From contig NZ_QPKF01000001.1 of the NCBI RefSeq assembly GCF_003339585.1, positions 1,240,001 through 1,304,000 of the forward strand: 64,000 nucleotides of DNA. Direction: 5' to 3'. Of this stretch, positions 49,280 to 58,251 are shown piece by piece (positions within the stretch are counted from its first letter, which is position 1; every line of letters begins with the position of its first letter). A program made the translations under genes and the position numbers. This stretch comes from Exiguobacterium sp. RIT594 (GTDB lineage: Bacteria > Bacillota > Bacilli > Exiguobacteriales > Exiguobacteriaceae). The notes under the pieces are model-generated. The model was given only the letters and a program-made list of their open reading frames with translations. It was not told the origin of the DNA and made no database searches.

Positions 49280-49424
49280 GAGTTCACTTCCTTTTGAGTG
49301 GATCGTTTTATTTTGCTCTTATCTTTCATACTTTCATACCCTTAACTGGAAATCTTCATTCATCCGGAAGCGTTTTTGAACCCATCAGGAGAGTACATAA
49401 CAATCACTAAGGAAGGAACATTTT

Positions 49425-50074
49425 ATGAAATTAAACGATTATTTCCGCAGTCGCTTTAACAATCCAAATCTTTTGGAAGAACCGTTTGCGGAGCGTCCAC
49501 TGACACTGAGTCTCAACTTGCAAAAAGAACTGTATCAAATACAAGAAGATTCCGACGAACTGAATATGGCGTACTTCGAGAAAGTTTACCAAAAATCTCT
49601 TACTCTGTTTGAAGATCTGTTTCAGGAAAACGACCGTTTGTACCTCATTGTACGTGTCCGAAAAGAACGCCATTCTCCTCCGGCGAAAAGTACGGAGATT
49701 TTTGAGCGTTTTCTCAAAAATAACAAAAATCGATATGCGCTTGAGTTCGAAAAAAAGGATGTTTGCGATGAAGAGGAAGTCATTTACCAATACGCCCGCT
49801 TATTGCCGAGCAGACAGGCCATTCGTTATAAACAGTTGCTTCAAGCAATCTGTAATCAGGACTTTCCTGAGCTGTATCCCCGCTTCAAATCGAGACAGAT
49901 GTACTATCCTGAGATTTTTTCGTGAATCCGGACAAAGACATCATCCTGTATATTTTTGACGACCGGGGTTGCTTTATTTTAACCAAGAACGAAGTAACGT
50001 TTGAGCTTCTAAAAGAAAGATATACCTTGGATTTGTCGGAAGGATATGTTCTTTTGAACGAACAGTCAGATTAA
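49425..50074 (+). pseudogene. DUF3885 protein, frameshifted
   Basis: The first frame encodes 166 residues (LNDYFRSRFNNPNLLEEPF, YQKSLTLFEDLFQENDRLYL, YKQLLQAICNQDFPELYPRF) and stops at YYPEIFS. The second frame, from GTG 49922, continues VNPDKDIILYIFDDRGCFIL to the end at 50074, which is the conserved DUF3885 C-terminus (DDRGC). One T missing from the six-T run at 49915-49920 would restore a protein of about 216 residues. DUF3885 is frequent next to toxins and immunity genes. As written a truncated protein lacking the conserved tail results. Confidence 0.75.
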
Positions 50075-50161
50075 CAGATTGGAACAGTATGCTTGTTAAG
50101 ATATAAAAACAACCAGTTTTTATATCTGACTATCAACAGAATTATTTAGTATCGCTAAACG

Positions 50162-50202
50162 AAAAAAATCCGGTGTCTCCCTTTTTATAGGACCCACCGG
50201 AT
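50162..50202 (-). terminator. Terminator of the small membrane gene
   Basis: On the minus strand ATCCGGTG and CACCGGAT pair around a 19-base loop and are followed by seven T. Confidence 0.7.
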
Positions 50203-50215
50203 GAAACATCTTACC

Positions 50216-50416
50216 TTACATTTGTTTGTTTCTTCGCTCATACCCCATCACCCAGCCATGCAAAATCATGCCGATGATTCCCCAGCCGATCAGGACGAGT
50301 CCGACAAGCGTCAAAGCAATTTTTAAAAATGGTCCCATTTCCGTATCCGATAAGAAGCGCATCAATGCGATACCTGCTATCGTCAGCATCACTAAAGCAG
50401 AAAAATTCTTAATCAT
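50216..50416 (-). CDS. Small membrane protein
   Basis: About 66 residues with two helices (NFSALVMLTIAGIALM and LKIALTLVGLVLIGWGIIGM) and a basic tail. GGAGG lies about 10 bases before the ATG at 50416; an ATG three codons upstream abuts it. Function unknown. Confidence 0.55.
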   Translation of the reverse strand: MIKNFSALVMLTIAGIALMRFLSDTEMGPFLKIALTLVGLVLIGWGIIGMILHGWVMGYERRNKQM

Positions 50417-50441
50417 TTGCTTCATTCCTCCAAAATCATAG

Positions 50442-50708
50442 TTACTCTGCTGATTTTTCAGCTTCTAGTGCTGCTCGTTTTTGTGCTTCCTGTTTAAAGT
50501 CCTCATTCCACCAACCGCCAATCAGGAACGTACATCCCACAATCAATGCGATAACCGGAAAGTAGATCAAATGATATTCTTCGAGTGCCTCTCCATCAAA
50601 CTTGGGTGACAGTTCGATATAGGCGCTATACATTTGAACGATTAAGAATAAGAAAAAGCTGACAATTAATGACCATATTCCATAGCGGTAACTTGGATTC
50701 TTCCACAT
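50442..50708 (-). CDS. Small membrane protein
   Basis: An 88-residue protein with two helices (GIWSLIVSFFLFLIVQMYSA and YFPVIALIVGCTFLIGGWW) and a helical acidic/lysine tail (EDFKQEAQKRAALEAEKSAE). GAGGAGG precedes the ATG. It is 26-34 bases from its neighbours on the same strand and probably part of a three-gene transcript with the BsuPI-like lipoprotein. Confidence 0.6.
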   Translation of the reverse strand: MWKNPSYRYGIWSLIVSFFLFLIVQMYSAYIELSPKFDGEALEEYHLIYFPVIALIVGCTFLIGGWWNEDFKQEAQKRAALEAEKSAE

Positions 50709-50729
50709 TTTTGTTCCTCCTCTATTAAT

Positions 50730-51146
50730 TTACTTTAGTTTTATTTCTCCATCCCCGGATGTACTTTCACTGGAAGGTTCACGAACGATATAGTCAATAT
50801 CATACACACCCGCCGGAATGACACCGGCTTTGACTGTTCTCTTCAGCGTCACCGTTTTATGCGGTTGCACTTCTTTCGACAACCGTTTCGGTTCCACCTC
50901 TTCGTACGAATCATAGACGACTTTTTGCGTATCGTGCTTGCGAACTTTTACATTCAACAAATGACCGGCACGGGAGACGACTTTTACCGGATAATCGCCT
51001 CTGTTCGTCAGTTTGTATTCAAATACAAACCCGTCTTTGACGCTTCCTGTATAGCCGGTTTCGACCGACTCACTGCTCGGCTTCATGTCAAGGGACATAC
51101 ATCCGACTAAACTGAATAACAATGGGATGATTAGTAGTTTTTTCAT
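50730..51146 (-). CDS. BsuPI-like lipoprotein
   Basis: About 138 residues: lipoprotein signal with lipobox SLVGC, then a single beta-sandwich domain of the BsuPI (intracellular proteinase inhibitor) type, with FVFEYKLTNRGDYPVKVVSR, a strand-rich middle and the closing VIPAGVYDIDYIV. Known BsuPI inhibits subtilisin-like proteases inside the cell; this copy is anchored outside. Start at the ATG at 51146 behind AAAGGAG. Confidence 0.75.
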   Translation of the reverse strand: MKKLLIIPLLFSLVGCMSLDMKPSSESVETGYTGSVKDGFVFEYKLTNRGDYPVKVVSRAGHLLNVKVRKHDTQKVVYDSYEEVEPKRLSKEVQPHKTVTLKRTVKAGVIPAGVYDIDYIVREPSSESTSGDGEIKLK

Positions 51147-51220
51147 TTCCGTTTCTCCTTTTCGCATGCGTTTCAAAAGAGTAGATGAAATGAACGCGCT
51201 CCTTGAACGTAATGCTTGGC

Positions 51221-52171
51221 TTATTCCCAGCCCGGTAACGGACGCGGTAATTGGTCCGCAAAGGCCCGGTAGCCGTCGTATCTTAATCCTTGTCGTTGTA
51301 GGTTTTTGTTTCGGACTAAAGGATCTCCTGATTGATCTTCGTTCGTCTGTAACAAATGTTCTCTTTGGAACACTTGAATTGACGAAAAATGATATTGTTC
51401 ATAAGACAAATGATCGCGGACGGATTGGATGACTTTCTCAAAACCTCGACCTTCGTTATAACGCATTCCTAATTTCTCCTGTTCGAACTTACCCTCATAA
51501 ATCGAAATCGTGAAATATGAATCGTTTTTCGAAATCGGGTATTCAATTTCGACGCGAACCGAATCGACAAACCGGATTGAGATTGGGGGATTAACCTTCT
51601 CTTCCGGAGTCTCTTCTTCGACGAAATAATCATCCTTCTCAATGCTGAAGTCCTTGAACTCCCAAAACACGTCTCCTTGGGCAATGATTGAATACTCAAG
51701 GAACGTGCCGAAATCTTGACCGATTGGATCGGCGTCCTCGGTCGATAATTCATGGAACACCCAATACATATATGGTGTATCCTCCGTTTTTGCAAACTCA
51801 CGGTTAATCAACAGATAACCCTCATTGATTTCCCCAATTACCCAGTAATGATCGAAGTCCTCATGAATCAATTCATATTCAATCGCCTCATTCGTCGCTT
51901 CAATCACCCGCTCCAAGGAATGCAACACCAGTCCCAGACCGTCGTCAAGAATAAACAGGTTCGCTCCATCATGCAGTTCAAGGAACGTTTGGTATTCACT
52001 CGGTAATTTTTGATTGAATTCAGCTTCAAATGCCGCAAGTGATGCTGCCGTCACCGGTTCCGGGAGATTAAATTTTGCCTGCCCGATCTCATTGTACTTC
52101 CGTTGAATGAACGTTGATCCATGACTGATTTTCTGCTGAAGCCCGCCGAGTACTGCTGCGATTTGATTCAT
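51221..52171 (-). CDS. SMI1/KNR4 family protein, tandem copy A
   Basis: A 316-residue protein. Residues 40-175 are SMI1/KNR4: FEAEFNQKLPSEYQTFLELH, DHYWVIGEINEGYLLI, EDTPYMYWVFHE and FGTFLEYSIIAQGDVFWEF. The C-terminal ~130 residues are a second, beta-rich domain shared only with the adjacent copy, ending LPRPLPGWE. GGGAGAG precedes the ATG. The stop of copy B is 15 bases upstream of this start. Predicted immunity-type protein. Confidence 0.85.
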   Translation of the reverse strand: MNQIAAVLGGLQQKISHGSTFIQRKYNEIGQAKFNLPEPVTAASLAAFEAEFNQKLPSEYQTFLELHDGANLFILDDGLGLVLHSLERVIEATNEAIEYELIHEDFDHYWVIGEINEGYLLINREFAKTEDTPYMYWVFHELSTEDADPIGQDFGTFLEYSIIAQGDVFWEFKDFSIEKDDYFVEEETPEEKVNPPISIRFVDSVRVEIEYPISKNDSYFTISIYEGKFEQEKLGMRYNEGRGFEKVIQSVRDHLSYEQYHFSSIQVFQREHLLQTNEDQSGDPLVRNKNLQRQGLRYDGYRAFADQLPRPLPGWE

Positions 52172-52186
52172 ATCATTCTCTCCCTG

Positions 52187-53134
52187 TCATGCTTTTTCCC
52201 AGCCCGGTAACGGACGCGGTAAGTCGTTCACAAAAGCTTGATACCCGTCATACTGCATGATTTGGGTTTGCGGATGTTCAACACGTTTTGCAATCTGTTC
52301 ACCGGATGCATCTTCACTTTCCCAAAGCGGTGCTTCTTTTTGGAAAACGACGATTTCAGAATAGTAGTATCCTGGTTCATCCAAAGTACCCACTAGATAA
52401 CGATGGATTTGTTTAAAATTATCGAAACCGTTTGATTCCGACCGTAACTGGGCTTTTCCATTTTCATATGTATAAAAAGAAAGAATGAAACCTCCCCGGC
52501 GATAAATCGGATACTCAATTTCGATCCGGACCCGTTCCACGGATGCAATCGGAACGCCCGCCTGCATGTCCTCGATTTCTTCTTCGACATAATAATCAGT
52601 TTCCCGGACATCGAAGCTGTTGAATTCCCAGTACATGTCGCCTTGGGCGATGATCGACCGTTCAAGAAACGTCCCGAAGTTTTGACCGATTGCATCGGTG
52701 TCCTCGGTTGATCCTTCATGATACTTCCAGTACATGTAGGGTGTATCTTCCGTTTTTGCATGATCCGTATGAATCAGCAGGTATCCTTCGTTTATCTCGC
52801 CGATGATCCAGTAATGATCATAGTCTTCATCAATCAGACCGTCTTCCTTGGCTTCGATCGTCTTTTCGATTACTTCTTCGAGTGGATGTAGGACCAGTCC
52901 CTCGTCGCCCAGCATAAATAGTTTTGCGCCGTCATGCAGTTCGAGAAATGTCTGGTATTCGCTCGGTAACGGTTGCTTGAACTCGGCTTGAAAAGCTTGA
53001 AGTGTCTCCGGTTTGACCGGTTTCGGCAGATAGAACGTGGCCTGACCGATTGAATTGTAACTGCGTTGAATAAACGTCGATCCATGGCTGATTTTTTGTT
53101 TCAGTCCGTCGAGGACAACTGCGATTTGATTCAT
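52187..53134 (-). CDS. SMI1/KNR4 family protein, tandem copy B
   Basis: About 315 residues and a clear tandem duplicate of copy A: both begin MNQIA and KISHGSTFIQR and both end DLPRPLPGWE-like, and share LPSEYQTFLELHDGA. Differences concentrate in the C-terminal domain (about 195-300), the part expected to touch a toxin. Start at 53134 with AGAGGG 8 bases before it; the frame extends three codons to a GTG. Clear case of duplication and divergence in the cluster. Confidence 0.85.
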   Translation of the reverse strand: MNQIAVVLDGLKQKISHGSTFIQRSYNSIGQATFYLPKPVKPETLQAFQAEFKQPLPSEYQTFLELHDGAKLFMLGDEGLVLHPLEEVIEKTIEAKEDGLIDEDYDHYWIIGEINEGYLLIHTDHAKTEDTPYMYWKYHEGSTEDTDAIGQNFGTFLERSIIAQGDMYWEFNSFDVRETDYYVEEEIEDMQAGVPIASVERVRIEIEYPIYRRGGFILSFYTYENGKAQLRSESNGFDNFKQIHRYLVGTLDEPGYYYSEIVVFQKEAPLWESEDASGEQIAKRVEHPQTQIMQYDGYQAFVNDLPRPLPGWEKA

Positions 53135-53305
53135 TGGATCCACCCTCTTATTTTTCTATATATGAGCCACCTGGCCTCATATTCCTTTATTCTACCATTT
53201 TACCAATAATTTAGGCGAACTCAACTTCCTCTTTCTGTGGTATTCTTTTTCTAATCAAAAATGATCTTTAAACAGCATCTATGTCTATTAATCCGGAGGT
53301 GAACC

Positions 53306-54211
53306 ATGCACAAACAGTCTTCGATGCTACTGATTTTACTGGCGGCAATGCTTTGGGGTACGACCGGCACGTCGCAAGCCTTTGCGCCGGAAGCCGCTCA
53401 TCCGATTGCCATCGGCGCCGTTCGTTTAGCGGTCGGTGGATTATTTTTACTCAGTCTCGTCTTACTGACCGGAAAGCTGACCTTAAAAGATTGGCCGCTG
53501 CCAACGATTTTTCTCGCTGCACTCAGCATGGCCGCCTATCAGCCGTTGTTCTTTTCCGCTGTCCTGATGACCGGAGTCGCCGTCGGAACCGTCGTCGCAA
53601 TCGGCAGTGCGCCGATTTTTTCCGGAGTGATTGAATGGCTTGTCTTAAGAAATCGACCGGGTACCATTTGGTGGCTGTCGACATTGCTTTCGATTGCCGG
53701 TTGTTTACTGTTGGTCATGAATCAGGCATCCGTTTCAGTCGATCCGTTCGGGATCGTGCTCGCACTCGGTGCCGGAATGTCCTTTGCCGTCTACACGTTT
53801 GTCAGCCGGGACTTAGTGAAAACCCATCCTCCGTTATCGGTCGTTGCGGTCGTCTTTACACTCAGCGCTCTCTTGTTATCGCCTCTGTTATTCCTGTTTG
53901 ATTTGTCATGGGTCTTCAGTCTGCGCGGCGCCGGCATCAGTCTGCATCTTGGCGTCTTCGCAACAGGTGTTGCCTATCTGTTGTTCGCACGAGGTCTTGC
54001 GCACGTCTCGTCTTCGACAGCCGTCACACTCTCCCTCGGTGAACCGTTGACCGCTGCCTTACTTGGCGTGTTTGTCCTCGGGGAAACGCTCAGTCTATTA
54101 TCGTGGGTCGGTATTTTACTTTTATTTTGTGGTATCGGTCTGCTCATCTGGTCGTCGCGTTCGACACGTCAGCCGGACATCCTCGAACTCGCCAAGGAAA
54201 AACACTCTTAA
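53306..54211 (+). CDS. EamA family (DMT) transporter
   Basis: A 301-residue, ten-helix drug/metabolite transporter with two EamA repeats. The first has AAMLWGTTGTSQAFAPEA; the second starts near residue 150 (GIVLALGAGMSFAVYTFVSR) and ends TLSLGEPLTAALLGVFVLGE, the family mark. Exports amino acids or other metabolites; substrate unknown. CCGGAGGTGAACC precedes the ATG. The next gene starts 14 bases after its stop, so they form an operon. Confidence 0.9.
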   Translation: MHKQSSMLLILLAAMLWGTTGTSQAFAPEAAHPIAIGAVRLAVGGLFLLSLVLLTGKLTLKDWPLPTIFLAALSMAAYQPLFFSAVLMTGVAVGTVVAIGSAPIFSGVIEWLVLRNRPGTIWWLSTLLSIAGCLLLVMNQASVSVDPFGIVLALGAGMSFAVYTFVSRDLVKTHPPLSVVAVVFTLSALLLSPLLFLFDLSWVFSLRGAGISLHLGVFATGVAYLLFARGLAHVSSSTAVTLSLGEPLTAALLGVFVLGETLSLLSWVGILLLFCGIGLLIWSSRSTRQPDILELAKEKHS

Positions 54212-54225
54212 GGAGGGAATCCGTC

Positions 54226-54690
54226 ATGCATATCACATTCGAGAAACTGTTGTACCGGGAAGACTATCAGATTAAACTCGATCACATTGTCATGAACGAG
54301 GAAAATGGCAACCGGCTGGCACTCTATTTTCGTGGCCATACGGACGAAGTCATGGTGCTCATCGGTGACTATTCCTGCAATTATTTTGAACTGTTGTTTG
54401 AAGCAGATTGCGTCCTGCTCCGCTCGTCGGATTTGCATGAACTGGATGACGGACTGGAGTTCAGTACGATTCCGCTCGTCCTGTATAAGGACTCGGCACT
54501 TCTGACCTTTGCGACGGCCTGGATGGGCTTGAAGCGTGACACGTCGCGAGACTGGACCCACTACGCTATCCGGGCATTCGAACAGGACTTTCATGTCCTG
54601 TCTCCGCGTCCGCCGGTCTTTACGGATCTTGGTCATAAGATGAGTGATTTTACCGTCCGACATTCTTTTAATCTTCCGACGGAGAGTTGA
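54226..54690 (+). CDS. Hypothetical protein in an operon with EamA
   Basis: A 154-residue soluble protein: ITFEKLLYREDYQIKLDHIV, MVLIGDYSCNYFELLFEADC, IPLVLYKDSALLTFATAW. AAGGAGGG lies before the ATG at 54226; the open frame extends further upstream only by overlapping the EamA gene. Family not recognised. Shares its transcript with the exporter. Confidence 0.6.
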   Translation: MHITFEKLLYREDYQIKLDHIVMNEENGNRLALYFRGHTDEVMVLIGDYSCNYFELLFEADCVLLRSSDLHELDDGLEFSTIPLVLYKDSALLTFATAWMGLKRDTSRDWTHYAIRAFEQDFHVLSPRPPVFTDLGHKMSDFTVRHSFNLPTES

Positions 54691-54701
54691 CATAAAAAAA
54701 G

Positions 54702-54723
54702 CCCTACCTCGCCAAAGGTAGGG
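54702..54723. terminator. Terminator between convergent genes
   Basis: CCCTACCT and AGGTAGGG form an 8-bp stem; the minus-strand tail is TTTTTTTATG. Confidence 0.75.
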
Positions 54724-54733
54724 TGATGCGACT

Positions 54734-54766
54734 CGTCCCGCCCGACGGCTTGCGCCGGACGGGACG
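54734..54766 (-). terminator. Second hairpin after the peroxidase gene
   Basis: CGTCCCG...CGGGACG with inner CCG/CGG pairs is a GC-rich hairpin just beyond the peroxidase stop; it lacks its own T run and probably works with the next hairpin. Confidence 0.45.
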
Positions 54767-54774
54767 TGGTTTCA

Positions 54775-55251
54775 TTATACATAGCGCACCAGTGTTTTTT
54801 CAATCGTCTGGATCGAATCAACCGGCGCAAACCGTTTAACAACCCGCCCTTGACGATCAACGAGAAACTTCGTGAAGTTCCATTTGATGTTCGACGATAA
54901 TAGACCACCCTGTTGCTGTTTCAAATACGTATATAACCGATGTTCGGTCGGGCCGTTGACGTCAATCTTCTGAAACATTGGGAACGTCACACCGTAGTTC
55001 CGCTGACAAAACTGCATCGTTTCTTGCTGATCGGCAAATTCCTGATTGTTGAACTGGTCACACGGAAATCCAAGGACCTTGACGCCTTTATTAGCATACT
55101 TGTCGTACAACCGTTGCAAGTCTCCGAGCTGACCGACAAGTCCACATTTACTGGCTGTATTGACAATGAGAAGTACCTCTCCAGTATAATCCTTCAAGGA
55201 AATCGTCTGTCCGGTTGCGTCTTTCACCTCGATCTCATAGAGCGATGGCAT
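54775..55251 (-). CDS. Glutathione peroxidase family protein (BsaA-like)
   Basis: A 158-residue thiol peroxidase. Catalytic Cys36 lies in NTASKCGL; FPCDQFNNQE and KWNFTKFLVD supply the Gln, Trp and Asn of the active site. Cysteine is used where animal enzymes use selenocysteine, and the resolving Cys (C82 region QFCQRNYG) is present, so it is thioredoxin-dependent as usual in bacteria. Reduces peroxides in the cytosol. GGGGGTGCG precedes the ATG. Confidence 0.94.
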   Translation of the reverse strand: MPSLYEIEVKDATGQTISLKDYTGEVLLIVNTASKCGLVGQLGDLQRLYDKYANKGVKVLGFPCDQFNNQEFADQQETMQFCQRNYGVTFPMFQKIDVNGPTEHRLYTYLKQQQGGLLSSNIKWNFTKFLVDRQGRVVKRFAPVDSIQTIEKTLVRYV

Positions 55252-55325
55252 CCCGTCGCACCCCCTTTTCCGTCAGTATACTCCGCTGAAAAAGCTCCGT
55301 CTTTTTTGAACACGCAATCAGTTGC

Positions 55326-55545
55326 CTACCAGATGGATTCTTCCCGGCCACTCAGTTTAATGACAAACGGCATGATCAATAGAAAAAAACAGGCTGACGT
55401 ATCCGAGTGACAGGTAATGTTGCGTATCTTTTGAAAGATACTGCTTCTTGCCGCAGTTCGGGCAGTCTTTGCCATGGTTTGCAAAGCCGACAGCCAGTAC
55501 GTCCTTCGTTTTCCACTTGTAGTCGCAATTCGTACACCGTACCAT
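55326..55545 (-). pseudogene. Zinc-ribbon membrane protein, frameshifted
   Basis: The first frame (ATG 55545, AGGGGATGATGAA upstream) encodes a CxxC...CxxC zinc ribbon (MVRCTNCDYKWKT, CPNCGKKQYLSKDT) up to LGYVSLFF, then SIDHAVCH and a stop. The other frame continues the hydrophobic run as LLIMPFVIKLSGREE, the expected membrane tail of this TIGR04104-type family. A seven-A run on the plus strand (55383-55389) that should have six explains it. As written the membrane helix is cut in half. Confidence 0.65.
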
Positions 55546-55639
55546 TTCATCATCCCCTTTCCTCTTTTTACCTGTTTCTTTAAACAAAGGTTTCATAATT
55601 ATGATGACTGGTTGAGAAATGTTAATCGGCGAAACATGC

Positions 55640-55939
55640 TCATTCCTTAGATTTAAAGCTTCTCCCCACTTCCTGAAATGCTTTGATCCAATCTCGAAAA
55701 TCGTCGTCTACATGAAAATACTCGTCCGGGCTATTTTGCAAATCCATTCCATAGACTGTCGTTAGACAACGAAAGACGGCCAACTCCTCCTTCGTCAATG
55801 GCCTGCCTTCTTTCTCTTCCATCCACTCCAAATCCGCCATCCGTTCATATGCCCACTCGGCTACTTCCTCTCGTGTCAGTTGTTTTTCCAGGACCTGTTC
55901 CAGTTTTTTTATCACTTCATCGATTTGAATAGTTCTCAT
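55640..55939 (-). CDS. Small acidic helical protein
   Basis: About 99 residues: IDEVIKKLEQVLEKQLTREE, VAEWAYERMADLEWMEEKEG, FRCLTTVYGMDLQNSPDEYF. Start at 55939 with GGGAG before it; the frame extends 5 codons upstream. Helical, acidic, no membrane segment; the style matches small immunity-type proteins. Family not recognised. Confidence 0.55.
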   Translation of the reverse strand: MRTIQIDEVIKKLEQVLEKQLTREEVAEWAYERMADLEWMEEKEGRPLTKEELAVFRCLTTVYGMDLQNSPDEYFHVDDDFRDWIKAFQEVGRSFKSKE

Positions 55940-56094
55940 GTCAGCATCTCCCAATTAAATAATCATCTAAATAATTTATGCCTTAAACCCTTTAATTTTC
56001 ATGGTATAATTTTACATACGAAGTTCTGAGTTCTATCCTCGTCAAGCAACGAGAACATTCATAATCCTACGATTTAGAAATGGAGGTCATCCCG

Positions 56095-57066
56095 TTGAAA
56101 AAAGTAATTGCTCCTTTGGTTTGCATCCCGTTCCTGCTGTTAGCAGCCTGTACAGACGAAACAGAAAAAACAGTGACGCACTCCGAAAGTAAAAAATTTA
56201 AACCGGAAACCGTAAAGATCGGCGAGGATGGTGAATTAAACATAGTGCCGCTTTATTCTCCCTATCAAACTTATTTGAAAGCATCGCTTAAAGCCGATAC
56301 TTCAGAAACGGATACAAAAAATTACGCAGAATACGTCCTTCGTTACATAGATAAGATTGGAGAGAAGGAAAACTTTGATCCGACCACCCTAGAGACTTTC
56401 TTTATGTTGAAGGCGACAGCTTACGAGCAGGATCTGCTGAACCAAACGAATGAATTGATGAAACAGCATGACGAAATCAAAGATATCATTACAAAAAACT
56501 ATATCGCTTCCTATGAAGCGCTCCCTAAAAAGAAAGCTACGATTTTCATCGCACCGTCCAATCCGGAATTTTGGTCAATGACGGATCCTTTGGCCGGAGT
56601 GTCCGGAGCAGCTTTTCAAGACTCGATTATCATTCAACTAAATCCAAACTTCGATAAAGAAGTTTTAGCCTATACGATCGCGCATGAATATCATCACCTG
56701 GTTTTAAATGATACACCGGAGTTAAGCAGAATTGACACATCCCTTGATTCGGTCATCTTCGAAGGAAAAGCAGATGCCTTTGCCGATCAGATCGTCACGG
56801 AAGTCTCGCCTCCTTGGAATATACCGATGGATGATACAACCAAAAAACATGTGTCACGTCTGATTGGGAATGGTGAAGCTGATTATCAGGAGATTACAAT
56901 GGGGAACACTGAAAAAGACATTCCTTTATGGAGCCGTTACTCTTTAGGTCGCGATATCTTGACGCATCATCTGAAAGCAAACCCTGATCTCGCCATCAAA
57001 ACATGGACGTATGAAGAGAATCACGCTATTTTGAAGGGATATAAGTATCAAAAGCTCATTGAATGA
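56095..57066 (+). CDS. DUF2268 zinc-metalloprotease-like lipoprotein
   Basis: About 323 residues: lipoprotein signal with lipobox LLAAC, a helical region, then the DUF2268 domain with HEYHH (HExxH zinc motif) and the following VIFEGKADAFADQ with the third ligand Glu. Predicted zinc-dependent protease on the outer face of the membrane. TTG start at 56095 with TGGAGG 8 bases before it; the frame extends 5 codons further through the ribosome site. First gene of a plus-strand series (56095-59170). Confidence 0.85.
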   Translation: MKKVIAPLVCIPFLLLAACTDETEKTVTHSESKKFKPETVKIGEDGELNIVPLYSPYQTYLKASLKADTSETDTKNYAEYVLRYIDKIGEKENFDPTTLETFFMLKATAYEQDLLNQTNELMKQHDEIKDIITKNYIASYEALPKKKATIFIAPSNPEFWSMTDPLAGVSGAAFQDSIIIQLNPNFDKEVLAYTIAHEYHHLVLNDTPELSRIDTSLDSVIFEGKADAFADQIVTEVSPPWNIPMDDTTKKHVSRLIGNGEADYQEITMGNTEKDIPLWSRYSLGRDILTHHLKANPDLAIKTWTYEENHAILKGYKYQKLIE

Positions 57067-57116
57067 AAAGACTTTTGACACACAAGAATGCCACGTGCAA
57101 AGGAGGACAGTTTCAA

Positions 57117-57554
57117 ATGCGTAAATTTTTATTAATCGGCTCTGTGATTATCATCATTGCTTTTTTCGTTCAATTCGAACCCTTTCGTGATGAACCACCA
57201 GATCCCCGTGTCGAGATACAGGGAAAAAGTATTGCAACGGTCCAAGGGACATTTTGCTGGAGTGGCATGTTTAGCGGCCAATGCGTAGACAAAATTTATG
57301 TAGACGGTCTGCATATGACTGAAAAAAGTAAACCGGTCACCGTCATGCCGAACGAGAAAATCCAGATTTCCTTCGATCCAGAACCTGATACAATCAAAAT
57401 CCTTCGATTTAACAAGGAGACCGGTAACAAGGTTACGTTAAAAAATAATCAACTCGTAACACCGAAAGAAGCCGGAACATATGCCTATGAACTTCAAGCA
57501 AGATGGTCTGAGAATGGTGATGGTCAGTTTGCTTTCTTAATCAAAGTAGATTGA
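57117..57554 (+). CDS. Membrane-anchored hypothetical protein
   Basis: About 145 residues with an N-terminal membrane helix (RKFLLIGSVIIIIAFFVQF) and an extracytoplasmic beta-sandwich: VQGTFCWSGMFSGQCVDKIY with two cysteines likely to pair, PVTVMPNEKIQISFDPEPDT and ending YAYELQARWSENGDGQFAF. Proteins of this pattern occur in Bacilli as hypothetical proteins. Start at 57117 behind AAAGGAGG; overlaps nothing upstream except the end of DUF2268. Confidence 0.65.
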   Translation: MRKFLLIGSVIIIIAFFVQFEPFRDEPPDPRVEIQGKSIATVQGTFCWSGMFSGQCVDKIYVDGLHMTEKSKPVTVMPNEKIQISFDPEPDTIKILRFNKETGNKVTLKNNQLVTPKEAGTYAYELQARWSENGDGQFAFLIKVD

Positions 57555-57569
57555 AGGGAGAACGAATAC

Positions 57570-57920
57570 ATGAATCCAACTAACGATGCTTGGGTTTGGA
57601 TATTCTTTTACAGTTTCTTTTTAGTCATGATATGCAGTACAGTTTTCGTTTCAATCAAGAAAAAAAGTTTACGGAAAGTCTCCTTACGTGCTTTTGTAGC
57701 TACAATTGTCTTGTTTGCACTTTTTTCGTGGAATGCCATGTACCGCAACATGACAACGGAATTTGGTCACTTTTTCGAGAGTCTCACTTCGCTTAGACCA
57801 TGGTCATGGATGTGCATATATTTGTTCGCTTATGTTTTAAAGTGGTGGTATCTCATATTTCTTCATTATCAGCAAAATTCAATTCCTTCTCATAAAAATG
57901 AATCAGAGTACAGACAGTAA
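57570..57920 (+). CDS. Small membrane protein
   Basis: A 116-residue protein with three to four hydrophobic helices (VWIFFYSFFLVMICSTVFV, SLRAFVATIVLFALFSW, WMCIYLFAYVLKWWYLIFL). AAGGGAG precedes the ATG, 15 bases after the preceding stop, so probably the same operon. Function unknown. Confidence 0.6.
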   Translation: MNPTNDAWVWIFFYSFFLVMICSTVFVSIKKKSLRKVSLRAFVATIVLFALFSWNAMYRNMTTEFGHFFESLTSLRPWSWMCIYLFAYVLKWWYLIFLHYQQNSIPSHKNESEYRQ

Positions 57921-57996
57921 CTTGTTTCATATGAGGTGATTGACTTCATATGTAAAAATGTATAATCATGTAACAAATCAAACAGGGTGTGACTCG

Positions 57997-58236
57997 ATGC
58001 AAAAAGTTCTATTCTATCTTGCTGTGCTAAACAGCCTTTACTTCGCAACCAACTCATTCACGTATTCCGATAGTTTCCTTAACGCCCCGATCGGCTTAAC
58101 AACACTGTTCGCTGTCATTTTGATGGTTTTCAATGACAAAGCGAAGAAAACGGGACGATCGTTATTTACTAAAACAACGGATGTCCTCAGTTTTATTAAC
58201 ATTTTGATCGGGCTTTCGCTGATTGTCTTGATTTAG
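57997..58236 (+). CDS. Small membrane protein
   Basis: About 79 residues with three helices (VLFYLAVLNSLYFATNSF, IGLTTLFAVILMVF, SFINILIGLSLIVLI). Start at 57997 behind AGGGTG; the frame is open 19 codons further upstream with little protein character. Function unknown. Confidence 0.55.
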   Translation: MQKVLFYLAVLNSLYFATNSFTYSDSFLNAPIGLTTLFAVILMVFNDKAKKTGRSLFTKTTDVLSFINILIGLSLIVLI

Positions 58237-58251
58237 GAGTGGAGCTTATTG

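Noticed and set aside
56095..57066. DUF2268 metalloprotease as the toxin of the immunity cluster
   Set aside because: It is a self lipoprotein with a signal peptide, lacks toxin-delivery domains and lies with ordinary membrane genes; nothing links it to the immunity-type proteins.
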